This document shows positions 1 through 8,077 of a DNA stretch of 64,000 nucleotides, piece after piece. The position numbers and the translations under genes are program-made. Every line of letters begins with the position of its first letter. Within the stretch, counting starts at the first letter, position 1. The notes beneath the pieces are model-generated. The model ran no database searches, was not told the origin of the DNA, and saw only the letters and a program-made list of their open reading frames with translations. The DNA is from Clostridium tagluense (GTDB lineage Bacteria; Bacillota; Clostridia; Clostridiales; Clostridiaceae): positions 81,631 to 145,630 of the forward strand of contig NZ_BHYK01000004.1 in assembly GCF_003865095.1 (NCBI RefSeq), given 5' to 3'.

Positions 1-643
1 TATTAACCCCTTCTAAAAGTTTTTTTAAGGGTTTAACAAAAATCCTTGATGTAAGTTTAGAATAAAGTACCATCGTAGATATTAAAAATATAAATATAAT
101 AAAAGGAAATATTCTTAAAAAAGTTAGCCCACTCTTTTTATGATTATTCGCACCTTCTAGTTGTTCTTTATGTTCAAGTCCCCAAGCATATGTGTCAAAA
201 ATACTGTTAGGCATAGCCGTAATTAAAATAAAATCTTCCTTCTCCCCATGTTTACTAGTATAAAAATAGCCATCCTTTAAATTATTAGTAATCATATCTT
301 TATAATATTTCTGTGAGTATTTAAATCCGATTTTATGCTTACTTCCATTTTCCATAACAATAACTAGGTTTTTATCAAGCACTTCCACATAACCCTTATA
401 CTTTATAAAATTTGAAACATTAATATCCTTATAATTTTCCTTTATAATATATAAGGCTTTAGTATTATCTCTTGTGGCGCCCATATAATTAATAGAGAAA
501 TAAAACAATAAGGATCCCATAGTTAGAAGGAATATTGCAATTAAAATAATCAAAAACAGGATGTAATTTTTAAATAATTGAGTCTCCATTTTTTTGCTTT
601 TAAAGTATGTAGCTATTTTTTTTACTTTTTTTCTGTTAATCAT
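1..643 (-). CDS. sensor histidine kinase, N-terminal part (cut by window edge)
   Basis: Read on the minus strand from an ATG at 643, this frame stays open for about 214 codons to the window edge. It shows a short basic cytoplasmic N-terminus, a transmembrane segment at about residues 27-50, an extracellular stretch of about 125 residues, a second transmembrane segment at about 175-195, and the start of a HAMP-like linker. That is the usual input half of a two-transmembrane sensor kinase; the histidine and ATPase domains lie outside the window. Its start codon overlaps the end of the response-regulator gene by 8 bases, so the two are translationally coupled and form a two-component pair. The signal sensed cannot be told. 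Confidence 0.85.
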   Translation of the reverse strand, partial: MINRKKVKKIATYFKSKKMETQLFKNYILFLIILIAIFLLTMGSLLFYFSINYMGATRDNTKALYIIKENYKDINVSNFIKYKGYVEVLDKNLVIVMENGSKHKIGFKYSQKYYKDMITNNLKDGYFYTSKHGEKEDFILITAMPNSIFDTYAWGLEHKEQLEGANNHKKSGLTFLRIFPFIIFIFLISTMVLYSKLTSRIFVKPLKKLLEGVN

Positions 644-1328
644 GATGCTGCTCCATTTTATACCCAATGCCTCTTATAGTTTTTAAATATTTAGGATTCT
701 TAGGATCATCTTCAATCTTCTCTCTAATATGACTTATATGCACCATAATAGTATTGGAATCTCCATAATAGGGGTTTTCCCAAACTATTTCATATAGTTG
801 CTTTTTAGTATATACCTTTCCGGGATTCTCTAAAATAAACCCAAGTAACCTATACTCCTTTGGATTTAAAGCTAGCTCTATATTGTTTTTATAAATGCTA
901 CAACTTTCCTTGTCCAGCATTAACTCCCCAACTATTGTTACAGTTTTATGAGCTTTATTAGAATATTTATAATACCGCCTCAGTTGAGCCTTAACCCGTG
1001 CAATTATTTCGATAGGACTAAAAGGTTTTATAACATAGTCATCTGCACCTAGTCCAAGACCCAAGATTTTATCCGACTCTTCTTCTCTTGCTGTTATAAA
1101 AATTACTGGTATTTCACTAGTTTCTCTAATCTTTTTTAAAACATTAAATCCGTCAATTTTCGGAATCATAACATCAAGTAGTGCAATATCTATATCTTTA
1201 TTTTGAAATATATCCAAGGCTTGCATTCCATCTTCTGCTGTAAAAATTTTATATCCTTCTTTTGATAAATGAATCTCTAGCAATTCTCTTATATCCTGTT
1301 CATCTTCTACAATTAGAATATTCATCAT
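636..1328 (-). CDS. OmpR/PhoB-family response regulator
   Basis: A 230-residue DNA-binding response regulator. The receiver domain (residues 1-120) carries the acidic pair near residue 9, the phospho-acceptor Asp52 in LLDVMIP and the conserved Lys101 in VIKPF. The C-terminal winged helix (about 130-228) ends in the RGIGYK motif typical of OmpR/PhoB members. The gene overlaps the following sensor-kinase start by 8 bases. An AAGGGGGG ribosome site precedes two adjacent ATG codons, either of which could serve. It probably controls genes outside this window, since no transporter is adjacent on this side. Confidence 0.93.
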   Translation of the reverse strand: MMNILIVEDEQDIRELLEIHLSKEGYKIFTAEDGMQALDIFQNKDIDIALLDVMIPKIDGFNVLKKIRETSEIPVIFITAREEESDKILGLGLGADDYVIKPFSPIEIIARVKAQLRRYYKYSNKAHKTVTIVGELMLDKESCSIYKNNIELALNPKEYRLLGFILENPGKVYTKKQLYEIVWENPYYGDSNTIMVHISHIREKIEDDPKNPKYLKTIRGIGYKMEQHHD

Positions 1329-1393
1329 CTACGCCCCCCCTTAAATCCTATACACATTGTAACTCGAAAGTACACTTTAACTCAATTAAAAAA

Positions 1394-1586
1394 GAGAAAA
1401 GTATATATTACTACAATTGTATCTCACTTCGCTGAGTAATTCTAAATTAATTTTAAAGAAAGATGCTAAAAAGTGCAAACTCGGTTGCGCTCAAACATGC
1501 ACTTTTCTTAACGCATCTTTCTTTAAAATTAATTAAGAATTACTAACGCTTGTTCGAATACAATTTACGTAATATATACTTTTCTC
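1394..1586. repeat. 193-bp long imperfect inverted repeat
   Basis: The outer ends are exact complements (GAGAAAAGTATATATTAC against its reverse complement). Inner blocks also match, including AATTGTAT and a block of about 30 bases ending in AAAGAAAGATGC, leaving a loop of roughly 20 bases around 1483-1496. Each arm is about 85-90 nt. It lies between a response-regulator gene and the pdp terminator and does not end in a T-run, so it is not an ordinary terminator. A miniature transposable element is one explanation. No clear target-site duplication was seen. Confidence 0.75.
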
Positions 1587-1593
1587 AGCCCGC

Positions 1594-1645
1594 TAAAAAA
1601 AAAGAAAGTAAAAATAGAAGGTATATACCCTCTATTCTTACTTTC
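1594..1645 (-). terminator. Rho-independent terminator of the deo operon
   Basis: A hairpin with GAAAGTAA-type arms (1604-1645) is followed on the minus strand by a run of about nine T residues (1594-1603). It sits just downstream of the pdp stop codon. Confidence 0.85.
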
Positions 1646-1657
1646 TAAAATATTTAA

Positions 1658-2983
1658 TTAATATCTTGTTATACCATCTTTTGTAACAATACCTTTGATT
1701 AATGGTTTAGCTTTTATTTCTTCTTGTACTATTTCATACGCATCTAATACCATTTTTGTTGATATTTTTTGTTTTTGCGCATCATTTGCGTAAATAGTTG
1801 CAATAGCCTCGCCCTTCTTTACAAAATCACCGATTTTCTTATGAAGAACAATACCCACTGCTAAATCTATTATACTTTCTTTAGTTTCACGGCCAGCGCC
1901 TAACACTAATGCTGCTCTTCCTATGTCATCCGCTTTTATTGCTTTTACATAGCCTTTAACATTTGATATAACTTCCTCTACAATAGCCGGCACCGGGAAT
2001 AATGATGCATCATCTACATAAGCTGGATTTCCACCTTGTGCTACTACAAGTTCTCTTAATTTTTGAAGACCTTTTCCTGATTTTATAATGTCTTTAAGTA
2101 TTTTTCTTGCTTCCTGTGCATCCTTTGCCTTTTTTCCTAGTACAAGCATATGTGCTCCTAAGGTTAAACAAAGTTCTGTAAGATCTTCAGGACCTTCACC
2201 TTTTAATGTATCTATAGCTTCTTTTACTTCTAGTGCATTACCAACTGCAAATCCTAATGGTTGGTCCATATCAGTTATTACACCAATGGTGTTTCTACCA
2301 ACGTTATTTCCTATATCAACCATTTCCCTTGCAAGTTCAAAGGCATCATCTTCATTTTTCATAAATGCGCCGCTACCTGTTTTTATATCAAGTACTATAG
2401 CATCTGCACCTGAAGCTATTTTTTTACTCATTATGCTTCCTGCAATTAAAGACATATTATCAACAGTTGCAGTAACATCACGAAGTGCATATAGCTTTTT
2501 GTCTGCTGGTGCTAAATCAGCAGTTTGACCGCCTATAGCAATTTTAACTCCATTTACATTTTGCATAAACTTCTCAATGGACATGGCTACTGAGAAGCCC
2601 TCAAAAGCTTCTAGCTTATCAATAGTTCCACCGGTATGTCCAAGTCCTCTTCCTGACATTTTAGCAACTGGTACTCCAGCTGCTGCAACAATAGGTCCAA
2701 GTATTAGTGTAGTTGTATCCCCTACACCACCAGTACTATGTTTATCAACTTTTACACCCTCAATAGCAGATAAATCAATAGTATCACCACTATTAACCAT
2801 TGCCATTGTTAAATCTGCTGTTTCTCTCTTATTCATCTTTTGAAAATATATAGCCATAAGCAGCGCTGAAACTTGATAATCTGGGATACTTCCATCTGTA
2901 TATCCACCTACAAAGAAATTAATTTCTTCTGTAGTAAGTTCGTCGCCATCTCTTTTTTTCATTATTAAATCGTACATTCTCAT
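1658..2983 (-). CDS. pdp: pyrimidine-nucleoside phosphorylase
   Basis: Cleaves thymidine, uridine and deoxyuridine with phosphate to give the free base and (deoxy)ribose-1-phosphate, a cytoplasmic salvage step. The 441-residue length fits the family. The N-terminal region carries the thymidine/pyrimidine phosphorylase signature: [11 protein letters not shown], then [13 protein letters not shown], the phosphate and nucleoside binding loops. An upstream in-frame TTG at 2992 touches the AGGAG ribosome site, so the ATG at 2983 with about 8 bases of spacing is the better start. It lies 44 bp downstream of deoC and is the last gene of the operon, so the products feed DeoC after mutase action. No phosphopentomutase gene is adjacent. 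Confidence 0.95.
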   Translation of the reverse strand: MRMYDLIMKKRDGDELTTEEINFFVGGYTDGSIPDYQVSALLMAIYFQKMNKRETADLTMAMVNSGDTIDLSAIEGVKVDKHSTGGVGDTTTLILGPIVAAAGVPVAKMSGRGLGHTGGTIDKLEAFEGFSVAMSIEKFMQNVNGVKIAIGGQTADLAPADKKLYALRDVTATVDNMSLIAGSIMSKKIASGADAIVLDIKTGSGAFMKNEDDAFELAREMVDIGNNVGRNTIGVITDMDQPLGFAVGNALEVKEAIDTLKGEGPEDLTELCLTLGAHMLVLGKKAKDAQEARKILKDIIKSGKGLQKLRELVVAQGGNPAYVDDASLFPVPAIVEEVISNVKGYVKAIKADDIGRAALVLGAGRETKESIIDLAVGIVLHKKIGDFVKKGEAIATIYANDAQKQKISTKMVLDAYEIVQEEIKAKPLIKGIVTKDGITRY

Positions 2984-3027
2984 AATACTCAACTCCTAAT
3001 TATTTATTTTTTTGCATGTGTTCCAAT

Positions 3028-3696
3028 TTAATAATTAGAATTTGAATCCTTAGTTCCTTCAACTATTGCTATAGAACTACTAGCCCCTATTCTACTAGCA
3101 CCAGCTTCAATAACAGCTTTTGCATCTTCAGTTGTTCTTACCGCCCCTGAAGCCTTAACTCCCATGTCAGGTCCAACAGTTTGTCTCATTAATTTTATAT
3201 CATGAACTGTTGCTCCGCCTGTTGAGAATCCTGTTGAAGTTTTTACAAAGTTTGCGTTAACTTCTTTAGCTATTTCACACACCTTAACTTTTTCTGCATC
3301 AGTTAAAAGACAAGTTTCTATTATTACCTTTACTATTGCGCGTCCACTGGCAACTTGAACAACCGCTTTGATGTCTTCTTTTACTACCTCATATTTATTT
3401 GATTTTATAGCCCCAACATTAACTACCATATCTATTTCATTTGCACCATTTTCAATTGCTTGCTTAGCTTCAAATGCTTTTACTTCTTTAGTAGTAGCAC
3501 CCAATGGGAATCCAACAACGACACAAGTTTTTACGTTACTTCCTTTTAACTCACTACTTACCAGTGCTGCGTAATATGCATTAACGCACACTGAAGCAAA
3601 TCCGTATTTTTTAGCTTCAGCACAAACTTTTATAATCTCTTCCTCACTTGCTTGTGGTTTTAATAGTGTATGGTCTATATATTGTTCCATTTTCAT
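3028..3696 (-). CDS. deoC: deoxyribose-phosphate aldolase
   Basis: Splits 2-deoxyribose-5-phosphate into acetaldehyde and glyceraldehyde-3-phosphate, the last step of deoxynucleoside breakdown. The 222-residue TIM-barrel shows the family landmarks: DHTLLKP at the N-terminus, EIDMVVN near residue 90, the Schiff-base Lys152 in FVKTSTGF, and the second active-site Lys181 in [15 protein letters not shown] ribosome site lies about 9 bases before the ATG. It sits between the LacI-type regulator (21 bp upstream) and pdp, all in one direction, and is presumably repressed with them. Confidence 0.96.
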   Translation of the reverse strand: MKMEQYIDHTLLKPQASEEEIIKVCAEAKKYGFASVCVNAYYAALVSSELKGSNVKTCVVVGFPLGATTKEVKAFEAKQAIENGANEIDMVVNVGAIKSNKYEVVKEDIKAVVQVASGRAIVKVIIETCLLTDAEKVKVCEIAKEVNANFVKTSTGFSTGGATVHDIKLMRQTVGPDMGVKASGAVRTTEDAKAVIEAGASRIGASSSIAIVEGTKDSNSNY

Positions 3697-3717
3697 ATTA
3701 ATCTTCTCCTTTATATT

Positions 3718-4761
3718 TTATAAATTTATTTTATTCTCATTTTTTTCTATATATTTTTCTGATCCTTTTAAAATAAGCTCTGGCAAAACGGTTTGTCTTT
3801 TTATTGACCTGGGCTCTTTGCTATTCAGATTTTCTAGTAACATTTTCATACCAATTCTGCCAAGTTCGGTGGACGGACCATTAACAAAACTAATATTCAT
3901 ACCTATTATATTTAAAACATCAACCTTATCAAAGCCTATAATAGCCATATCACGCGGTATATTTATCTTTTCTTCATATAAAGCTTTTATGCACCCTAAA
4001 ATCATGGTATTGCTACTTACGAAAATAGCAGTAGGCCTATTGTCCATTTTCAATATTTTCTTTGTAATTTCATAAGCGGTCTGCTGTGTATAATCACCAT
4101 AAAAGATATTTTCATTATCTATAGGGATATTATTAGCTTCTAAGGCTTTTTCATATCCTAGCAATCTTTCTTTTGCTGGTCTAGACTTCATGTCTCCTGT
4201 AATTATAGCCATTTTTCTATGACCCGCTTCTATTAAAGCAAGGGTTCCATCATAAGCGCCCTTTATGTGATCTATAAAAACCCCACTAAATTCCAGATAT
4301 TCAACATGACCATCTATTAAAATTATTGGGATTCCTAGGTTCTTAAGCACATTTAAGTTTTCACTATTGTCTGAGTTCCTATAGAAAGTTGGCGTTATAA
4401 TGAGACCTTGAATCCTTTGCTCTTTAAGAACATTAATAGCCTTTAATTCTTTATTTTTATTCTCATCAGTGTTGCAAAGAATTATATTTAAGTTATTATC
4501 ATCAGCAATTTCAGTAATGCCTTTAATTATCTCACCAAAAAATAGATTGTTTATATCCGGAACTATAACTCCAATAGTATTAGTTTTACTTGTAGACAAG
4601 CTCCTAGCTATAGCACTAGGCGTATAATTTAGATCTTTTATTGCCTTTAGAACTTTTTCTCTTGTTTCATCCTTTACATAACCTGAACTATTTAAAACTC
4701 TTGATACTGTTGCATGGGATACTCCAACCCTTACCGCAATATCACTTATTGTCACTGTCAT
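3718..4761 (-). CDS. LacI-family repressor of the deo operon
   Basis: A 347-residue LacI/GalR regulator: an N-terminal helix-turn-helix and hinge (residues 1-55, with VSHATVSRVLNSSGYV) followed by a periplasmic-binding-protein-like effector domain. A GTG at 4776 would read through the AGGAGG ribosome site, so the ATG at 4761 is the real start. It is the first gene of lacI-deoC-pdp, and two operator-like sites lie upstream, so autoregulation and control of deoxynucleoside catabolism are likely. The effector, probably a deoxyribose phosphate or nucleoside, is inferred from context only. Classical deo regulators are usually DeoR or SorC types, so a LacI member here is less common. Confidence 0.92.
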   Translation of the reverse strand: MTVTISDIAVRVGVSHATVSRVLNSSGYVKDETREKVLKAIKDLNYTPSAIARSLSTSKTNTIGVIVPDINNLFFGEIIKGITEIADDNNLNIILCNTDENKNKELKAINVLKEQRIQGLIITPTFYRNSDNSENLNVLKNLGIPIILIDGHVEYLEFSGVFIDHIKGAYDGTLALIEAGHRKMAIITGDMKSRPAKERLLGYEKALEANNIPIDNENIFYGDYTQQTAYEITKKILKMDNRPTAIFVSSNTMILGCIKALYEEKINIPRDMAIIGFDKVDVLNIIGMNISFVNGPSTELGRIGMKMLLENLNSKEPRSIKRQTVLPELILKGSEKYIEKNENKINL

Positions 4762-4781
4762 TTTAATCCTCCTCACATTAG

Positions 4782-4795
4782 AGAAAACGCTTACA
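4782..4795. promoter_or_regulatory. LacI-type operator, gene-proximal
   Basis: AGAAAACGCTTACA matches the LacI-family consensus TGWAANCGNTNWCA at all but the first base. It lies about 20 bp before the regulator start, downstream of the probable promoter, where a bound repressor would block transcription. Confidence 0.6.
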
Positions 4796-4831
4796 GGACT
4801 CTGAATAAATATAAAGCTTAGTTTATAATCC

Positions 4832-4859
4832 AGTATACAAGTATTACAGCATAACCTAA
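4832..4859 (-). promoter_or_regulatory. probable promoter of the lacI-deoC-pdp operon
   Basis: On the minus strand TATACT (4832-4837) is preceded, after 16 bases, by a weak TTAGGT -35 (4854-4859). It lies between the two LacI-type operators. The -35 is a poor match, so the assignment is tentative. Confidence 0.4.
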
Positions 4860-4893
4860 GTATGCTATATTAAATACTTAATTTTCTGAAATA

Positions 4894-4907
4894 TGTTACC
4901 GCTTTCA
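4894..4907. promoter_or_regulatory. LacI-type operator, distal
   Basis: The minus strand reads TGAAAGCGGTAACA, a full match to TGWAANCGNTNWCA. It lies 112 bp from the proximal site, a distance that would permit DNA looping. A catabolite (CcpA) site would look much the same, so CcpA control is an alternative reading. Confidence 0.65.
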
Positions 4908-5020
4908 TATTTAGTATACTGCAAGGTTATCTAAATTTCAATAGGATTTTTTATGAATTTTACAATTAGGTGGCTGAAAATAAATACCAAGTCAAATATG
5001 CTAATATATTTTTGATATAC

Positions 5021-5062
5021 TTGAACTATTAAAATAATAATGATATAATGAACACAGTTCAT
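5021..5062 (+). promoter_or_regulatory. tetR promoter with overlapping operator
   Basis: TTGAAC (5021-5026), a 17-bp spacer and TATAAT (5044-5049) form a good promoter. The palindrome ATGAACACAGTTCAT (5048-5062) overlaps the -10 and start site. Its half sites ATGAAC/GTTCAT recur in the operator at 5661-5689, so the regulator probably represses itself. Confidence 0.75.
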
Positions 5063-5077
5063 AAAAGAGGTGACAAT

Positions 5078-5614
5078 ATGCCCAAAGTTATCGAAAATTT
5101 AAGAGAAACTATACTCTTAGAAGCTAAAAATATTCTATTAAATCAAAATTTTAAAGATTTAAGCATAAGAGAAATTGCTAAAAGTTGTAATATTGGCACA
5201 GGTACTTTTTATAATTATTTTTCCACTAAAGAAGAACTTGTAACCGAAATCTTTAGAGAAGATTGGAAAAAAGTATCTGATCTAGTAGAGGACTTAAAAC
5301 TTACCAATGAGCCTTGTAAAGAAAAAATCAGAAAAATATATATATCCATTGGAATATTTGTAAATAGTTACATACCAATTTTTTATGAAATGGCTATGCT
5401 TAGTGGAAATGATTATAGATGTAGAGAAGCTAATAGGTATGATGTTCTATACACTAAAATAAGCGAACTGCTAGATATTGAAAAATCTAAGGGTAATATA
5501 ATCTCCACTCTTTCTTCTTATAAACTGGCAGAACTTATTATTTCTAACTTGATGTATCTTAACAAACACAAGTTTATAAGTTTTGATGAGCTATATGACA
5601 ATTTGAGAATTTAG
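5078..5614 (+). CDS. TetR-family regulator
   Basis: A 178-residue TetR-type repressor: the N-terminal helix-turn-helix (about residues 25-46, with IREIAKSCNIGTGTFYNYFSTKEEL) is followed by a variable helical ligand domain. An ATG at 5048 lies inside the operator, before the ribosome site. The GAGGTGA motif at 5068-5073 points instead to the ATG at 5078. The gene is followed by a terminator and then by an operator-bearing small membrane protein gene, which is the obvious regulatory target. The inducer is unknown. Confidence 0.9.
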   Translation: MPKVIENLRETILLEAKNILLNQNFKDLSIREIAKSCNIGTGTFYNYFSTKEELVTEIFREDWKKVSDLVEDLKLTNEPCKEKIRKIYISIGIFVNSYIPIFYEMAMLSGNDYRCREANRYDVLYTKISELLDIEKSKGNIISTLSSYKLAELIISNLMYLNKHKFISFDELYDNLRI

Positions 5615-5624
5615 TAGTTTTTTT

Positions 5625-5651
5625 ATCTTATATTAGAAAGTAATATAAGAT
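5625..5651 (+). terminator. terminator between tetR and the small membrane gene
   Basis: Perfect 11-bp arms (ATCTTATATTA and its complement) enclose a 5-base loop and are followed by a short T-rich tail. It separates the two transcription units. Confidence 0.55.
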
Positions 5652-5660
5652 ATTCTTTTA

Positions 5661-5689
5661 AAATTATATGAACATGGTTCATATAATTT
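5661..5689 (+). promoter_or_regulatory. TetR operator at the membrane-protein promoter
   Basis: A perfect 29-bp palindrome: 13-bp arms AAATTATATGAAC / GTTCATATAATTT around ATG. Its core ATGAACATGGTTCAT matches the operator at 5048-5062. A TATAAT (5682-5687) sits inside its right arm, so a bound repressor would cover the -10 of the gene at 5750. Confidence 0.75.
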
Positions 5690-5749
5690 AATGTTGTAAA
5701 AAATCTTATTTTTAAATTCTAAATATATAAAAAAATGGAGGATGTAAAT

Positions 5750-6127
5750 ATGTTAATTTATGCAATTGTTTTTATAACCTTAGCTCTTGTATTTTATACC
5801 ATCGGTGTTTGGAGTGAGAAACTTCAAGGAACTCTTAAACCTTGGCATTTGGGCTTATTCCTACTTGGCCTCGTGTGTGATACAACTGGCACACTCCTTA
5901 TGGAAAGTATAGCAAGCAGTTCATATGCAGTAGTCTCAGGCTTTAATTTACATGGAATTACTGGTGTTATAGCTATAGCCCTAATGCTTATTCACGCTAT
6001 ATGGGCCGCAGTGGTTCTTATTCGGAAAGATGAAAATATGATATTAAAATTCCATAAATTCAGTATAATAGTTTGGATTATTTGGCTTCTTCCTTTTATC
6101 TCTGGAGCTATGTCTCATATGAACTAA
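5750..6127 (+). CDS. small four-TM membrane protein, TIGR03987/HsmA-like
   Basis: A 125-residue integral membrane protein with four predicted membrane helices (about residues 2-20, 34-52, 65-88 and 102-122). Conserved-looking histidines and acidic residues near helix ends (KPWHLGLF, HGITG, LIHAIW, KFHKFS) suggest a compact membrane protein of the TIGR03987 type, whose function is not established. The ribosome site GGAGG at 5737-5741 points to the ATG at 5750, not the ATG at 5735 that lies within it. It is monocistronic, with a TetR operator over its promoter and a terminator after it. That arrangement suggests induction by a toxic small molecule, but this is inference. Confidence 0.8.
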   Translation: MLIYAIVFITLALVFYTIGVWSEKLQGTLKPWHLGLFLLGLVCDTTGTLLMESIASSSYAVVSGFNLHGITGVIAIALMLIHAIWAAVVLIRKDENMILKFHKFSIIVWIIWLLPFISGAMSHMN

Positions 6128-6160
6128 TAAAAAATTTAGGCACACGAAAATAAATAAAAT

Positions 6161-6201
6161 AGACAAAAGACAAGGTGTAAATCTCACCCTGTCTTTTGTC
6201 T
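6161..6201. terminator. bidirectional terminator
   Basis: A 17-bp stem with one mismatch (AGACAAAAGACA-type arms) lies between two convergent genes. T-rich tracts follow it in both directions. Confidence 0.75.
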
Positions 6202-6209
6202 TCTAAATC

Positions 6210-8072
6210 TTATTTATTTTTTTCTTTATCAAATTCAGAAAGATTGTGCTGCTTCCATTGAACACTTGCTTTACTATAATTTATTTTACTTATAGTAGTA
6301 TTTTCCCATATGCTATTTACTTTAGCTTTGTTGTTTGATGTCATATTAGAAACGGGTAGAGTTATGCTTTCAGTATAAATATCTTTTCCTGTTTTTATGA
6401 TATACTCGTATTGGTTTTTTAAGCTTTCTAAATCATATATCTTGGTTTCATCTTCTTTTACGAATTTCTTAATAGCATTCAAATCATATTCTTTTTCGAT
6501 ATAATATAGTTTCGCCCCCTTGTATTCACCTGATTGAATCTTGATATTTGCCAGTCCCATATGGATTTCGTCATCCTTTAAGTAGATCTCAAGCCTATTT
6601 TTAATAGTTTCACTCATTTCCTTTGTATCAAGTCCTGAATACATATCTACACGTATATTACTAGTGGGTTCAAGTGCACTAAGACACTCATTGTTACTGA
6701 TATCCCCTCTATAGTTTGGATCAGCATATAAGTCAATACCAGAATAGCTATCATTAAAGTTATATCCATTTCTAGAAATATTAAAGCTTCTCGTTAATTT
6801 TGTTCCAAAATCATACTTTTTCATTTTTACTTCTTTTGAATCATTTAAATTTATTAAAGACTTAGCTGTAATAATTTCACCTAAATATTCACTTATACCC
6901 TCTTTGTCTAAGCTAAATGAATTTATCATACTCTCAAAAGCATTTTTCTTTTTTGCATCATTATACTGCTCTTCCTTCATTGTAGCAGTCACTAAGTATT
7001 TATATCCATTTCCCACAACATACAATTGATGTACAATATACTGATTTTTAGTAACTGTTTTATATCGAATTACTACATGATGAACATTAATATTTGCCTG
7101 TGTTTTTGTTTCATTTCTAAGTATTTCATAAACTTCACTATTATACTTATCTTTTAATACTTGTATTTCTTCTGCTGCCCATTTTGAAGCAGTTTCATCT
7201 TTTCCTGCTGAACTTATTAAGCTAACAGATACTCCTTCTGGTACTTTAAATTCTTTTTCATCATTTTTAACTTTCTTTTCTACCTGTTCTAGCTCCTCAT
7301 CGCTATACACTGGGGTAAATTTTTGAGTACGTGCATTAGGTATTCCTTCCACTCTCCAGTAAGGACTCATAATCATTTTCCAACCATAGCTTGTATTTTT
7401 ATATTCTCTAGTTGTACTAACTGAGTCTGATAATTCTTTAATAAATGCATTTTTCTCATCAAAAGAAAGTTTAAAAGAAGATGTTAATTTATCAAACATT
7501 TCTTTATGCTCTCTATAAAAATCACCTTTCATAGTTATTGTTAAATTGTATATATAATTATTTTTTATATAAATTCTATTTTCCACATATTCTCCTAACT
7601 GCTGTGCTGCCTCGTCCACTAAAAGATAATCTATAAATGGATTAGATTTAATTATACGAATATATTCTTCTCCTGAACTATCTTTAGCAATGTTTATAAG
7701 CAATTCTTTTTCCTGTTCAACCCTATATAAATCCCTTGATGTAGCATTTTGCATTTTATATAGTAACTCTTCCAATGATAGCTCATCCTTGTTTTTCTCC
7801 ACTTGTAATTGAACCCCAGACTTATAACTAGCTGTTGCCATATTGAAAATATTTGCTCTATCTGACTTAAAAACAATCCCATCATCAGGCAGGTGCATAG
7901 ACCACTTATATATGCGGCTTCCTACCCCAGTTTTCATTTGATCTGCTTTATTAGAAAACGTTTGGTATAAATCAATTTTCCCATCATCCACTTTAGCTTG
8001 GACTGATGGCGCAGTTAACCCAATTGATAAACAAAGAGTAAGTACAATTGCCGTAGCCTTATTCTTATTCAT
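6210..8072 (-). CDS. secreted protein of unknown function with repeated domains
   Basis: A 620-residue exported protein. It begins with a signal peptide (basic start, hydrophobic core, cleavage likely after VQA near residue 27). Two segments look like copies of one fold: residues about 170-212 (IYIKNNYIYNLTITMKG ... SSFKLSF) and about 345-390 (YVVGNGYKYLVTATMKE ... NSFSLDK). This periodic end motif is reminiscent of PsbP/DUF1795-like domains, a tentative comparison. A third, more divergent region fills 420-600. The gene starts 5 bp after the HtrA-type protease gene, with its ribosome site inside that gene's end, so the two are co-transcribed. It may be a substrate, inhibitor or partner of the protease. 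Confidence 0.75.
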   Translation of the reverse strand: MNKNKATAIVLTLCLSIGLTAPSVQAKVDDGKIDLYQTFSNKADQMKTGVGSRIYKWSMHLPDDGIVFKSDRANIFNMATASYKSGVQLQVEKNKDELSLEELLYKMQNATSRDLYRVEQEKELLINIAKDSSGEEYIRIIKSNPFIDYLLVDEAAQQLGEYVENRIYIKNNYIYNLTITMKGDFYREHKEMFDKLTSSFKLSFDEKNAFIKELSDSVSTTREYKNTSYGWKMIMSPYWRVEGIPNARTQKFTPVYSDEELEQVEKKVKNDEKEFKVPEGVSVSLISSAGKDETASKWAAEEIQVLKDKYNSEVYEILRNETKTQANINVHHVVIRYKTVTKNQYIVHQLYVVGNGYKYLVTATMKEEQYNDAKKKNAFESMINSFSLDKEGISEYLGEIITAKSLINLNDSKEVKMKKYDFGTKLTRSFNISRNGYNFNDSYSGIDLYADPNYRGDISNNECLSALEPTSNIRVDMYSGLDTKEMSETIKNRLEIYLKDDEIHMGLANIKIQSGEYKGAKLYYIEKEYDLNAIKKFVKEDETKIYDLESLKNQYEYIIKTGKDIYTESITLPVSNMTSNNKAKVNSIWENTTISKINYSKASVQWKQHNLSEFDKEKNK

Positions 8073-8077
8073 ATTTA

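Noticed and set aside
2088-2843. Open frames opposite pdp
   Set aside because: They lie entirely within the pdp coding region on the other strand, have no ribosome site and encode low-complexity text, typical of shadow frames in AT-rich genes.
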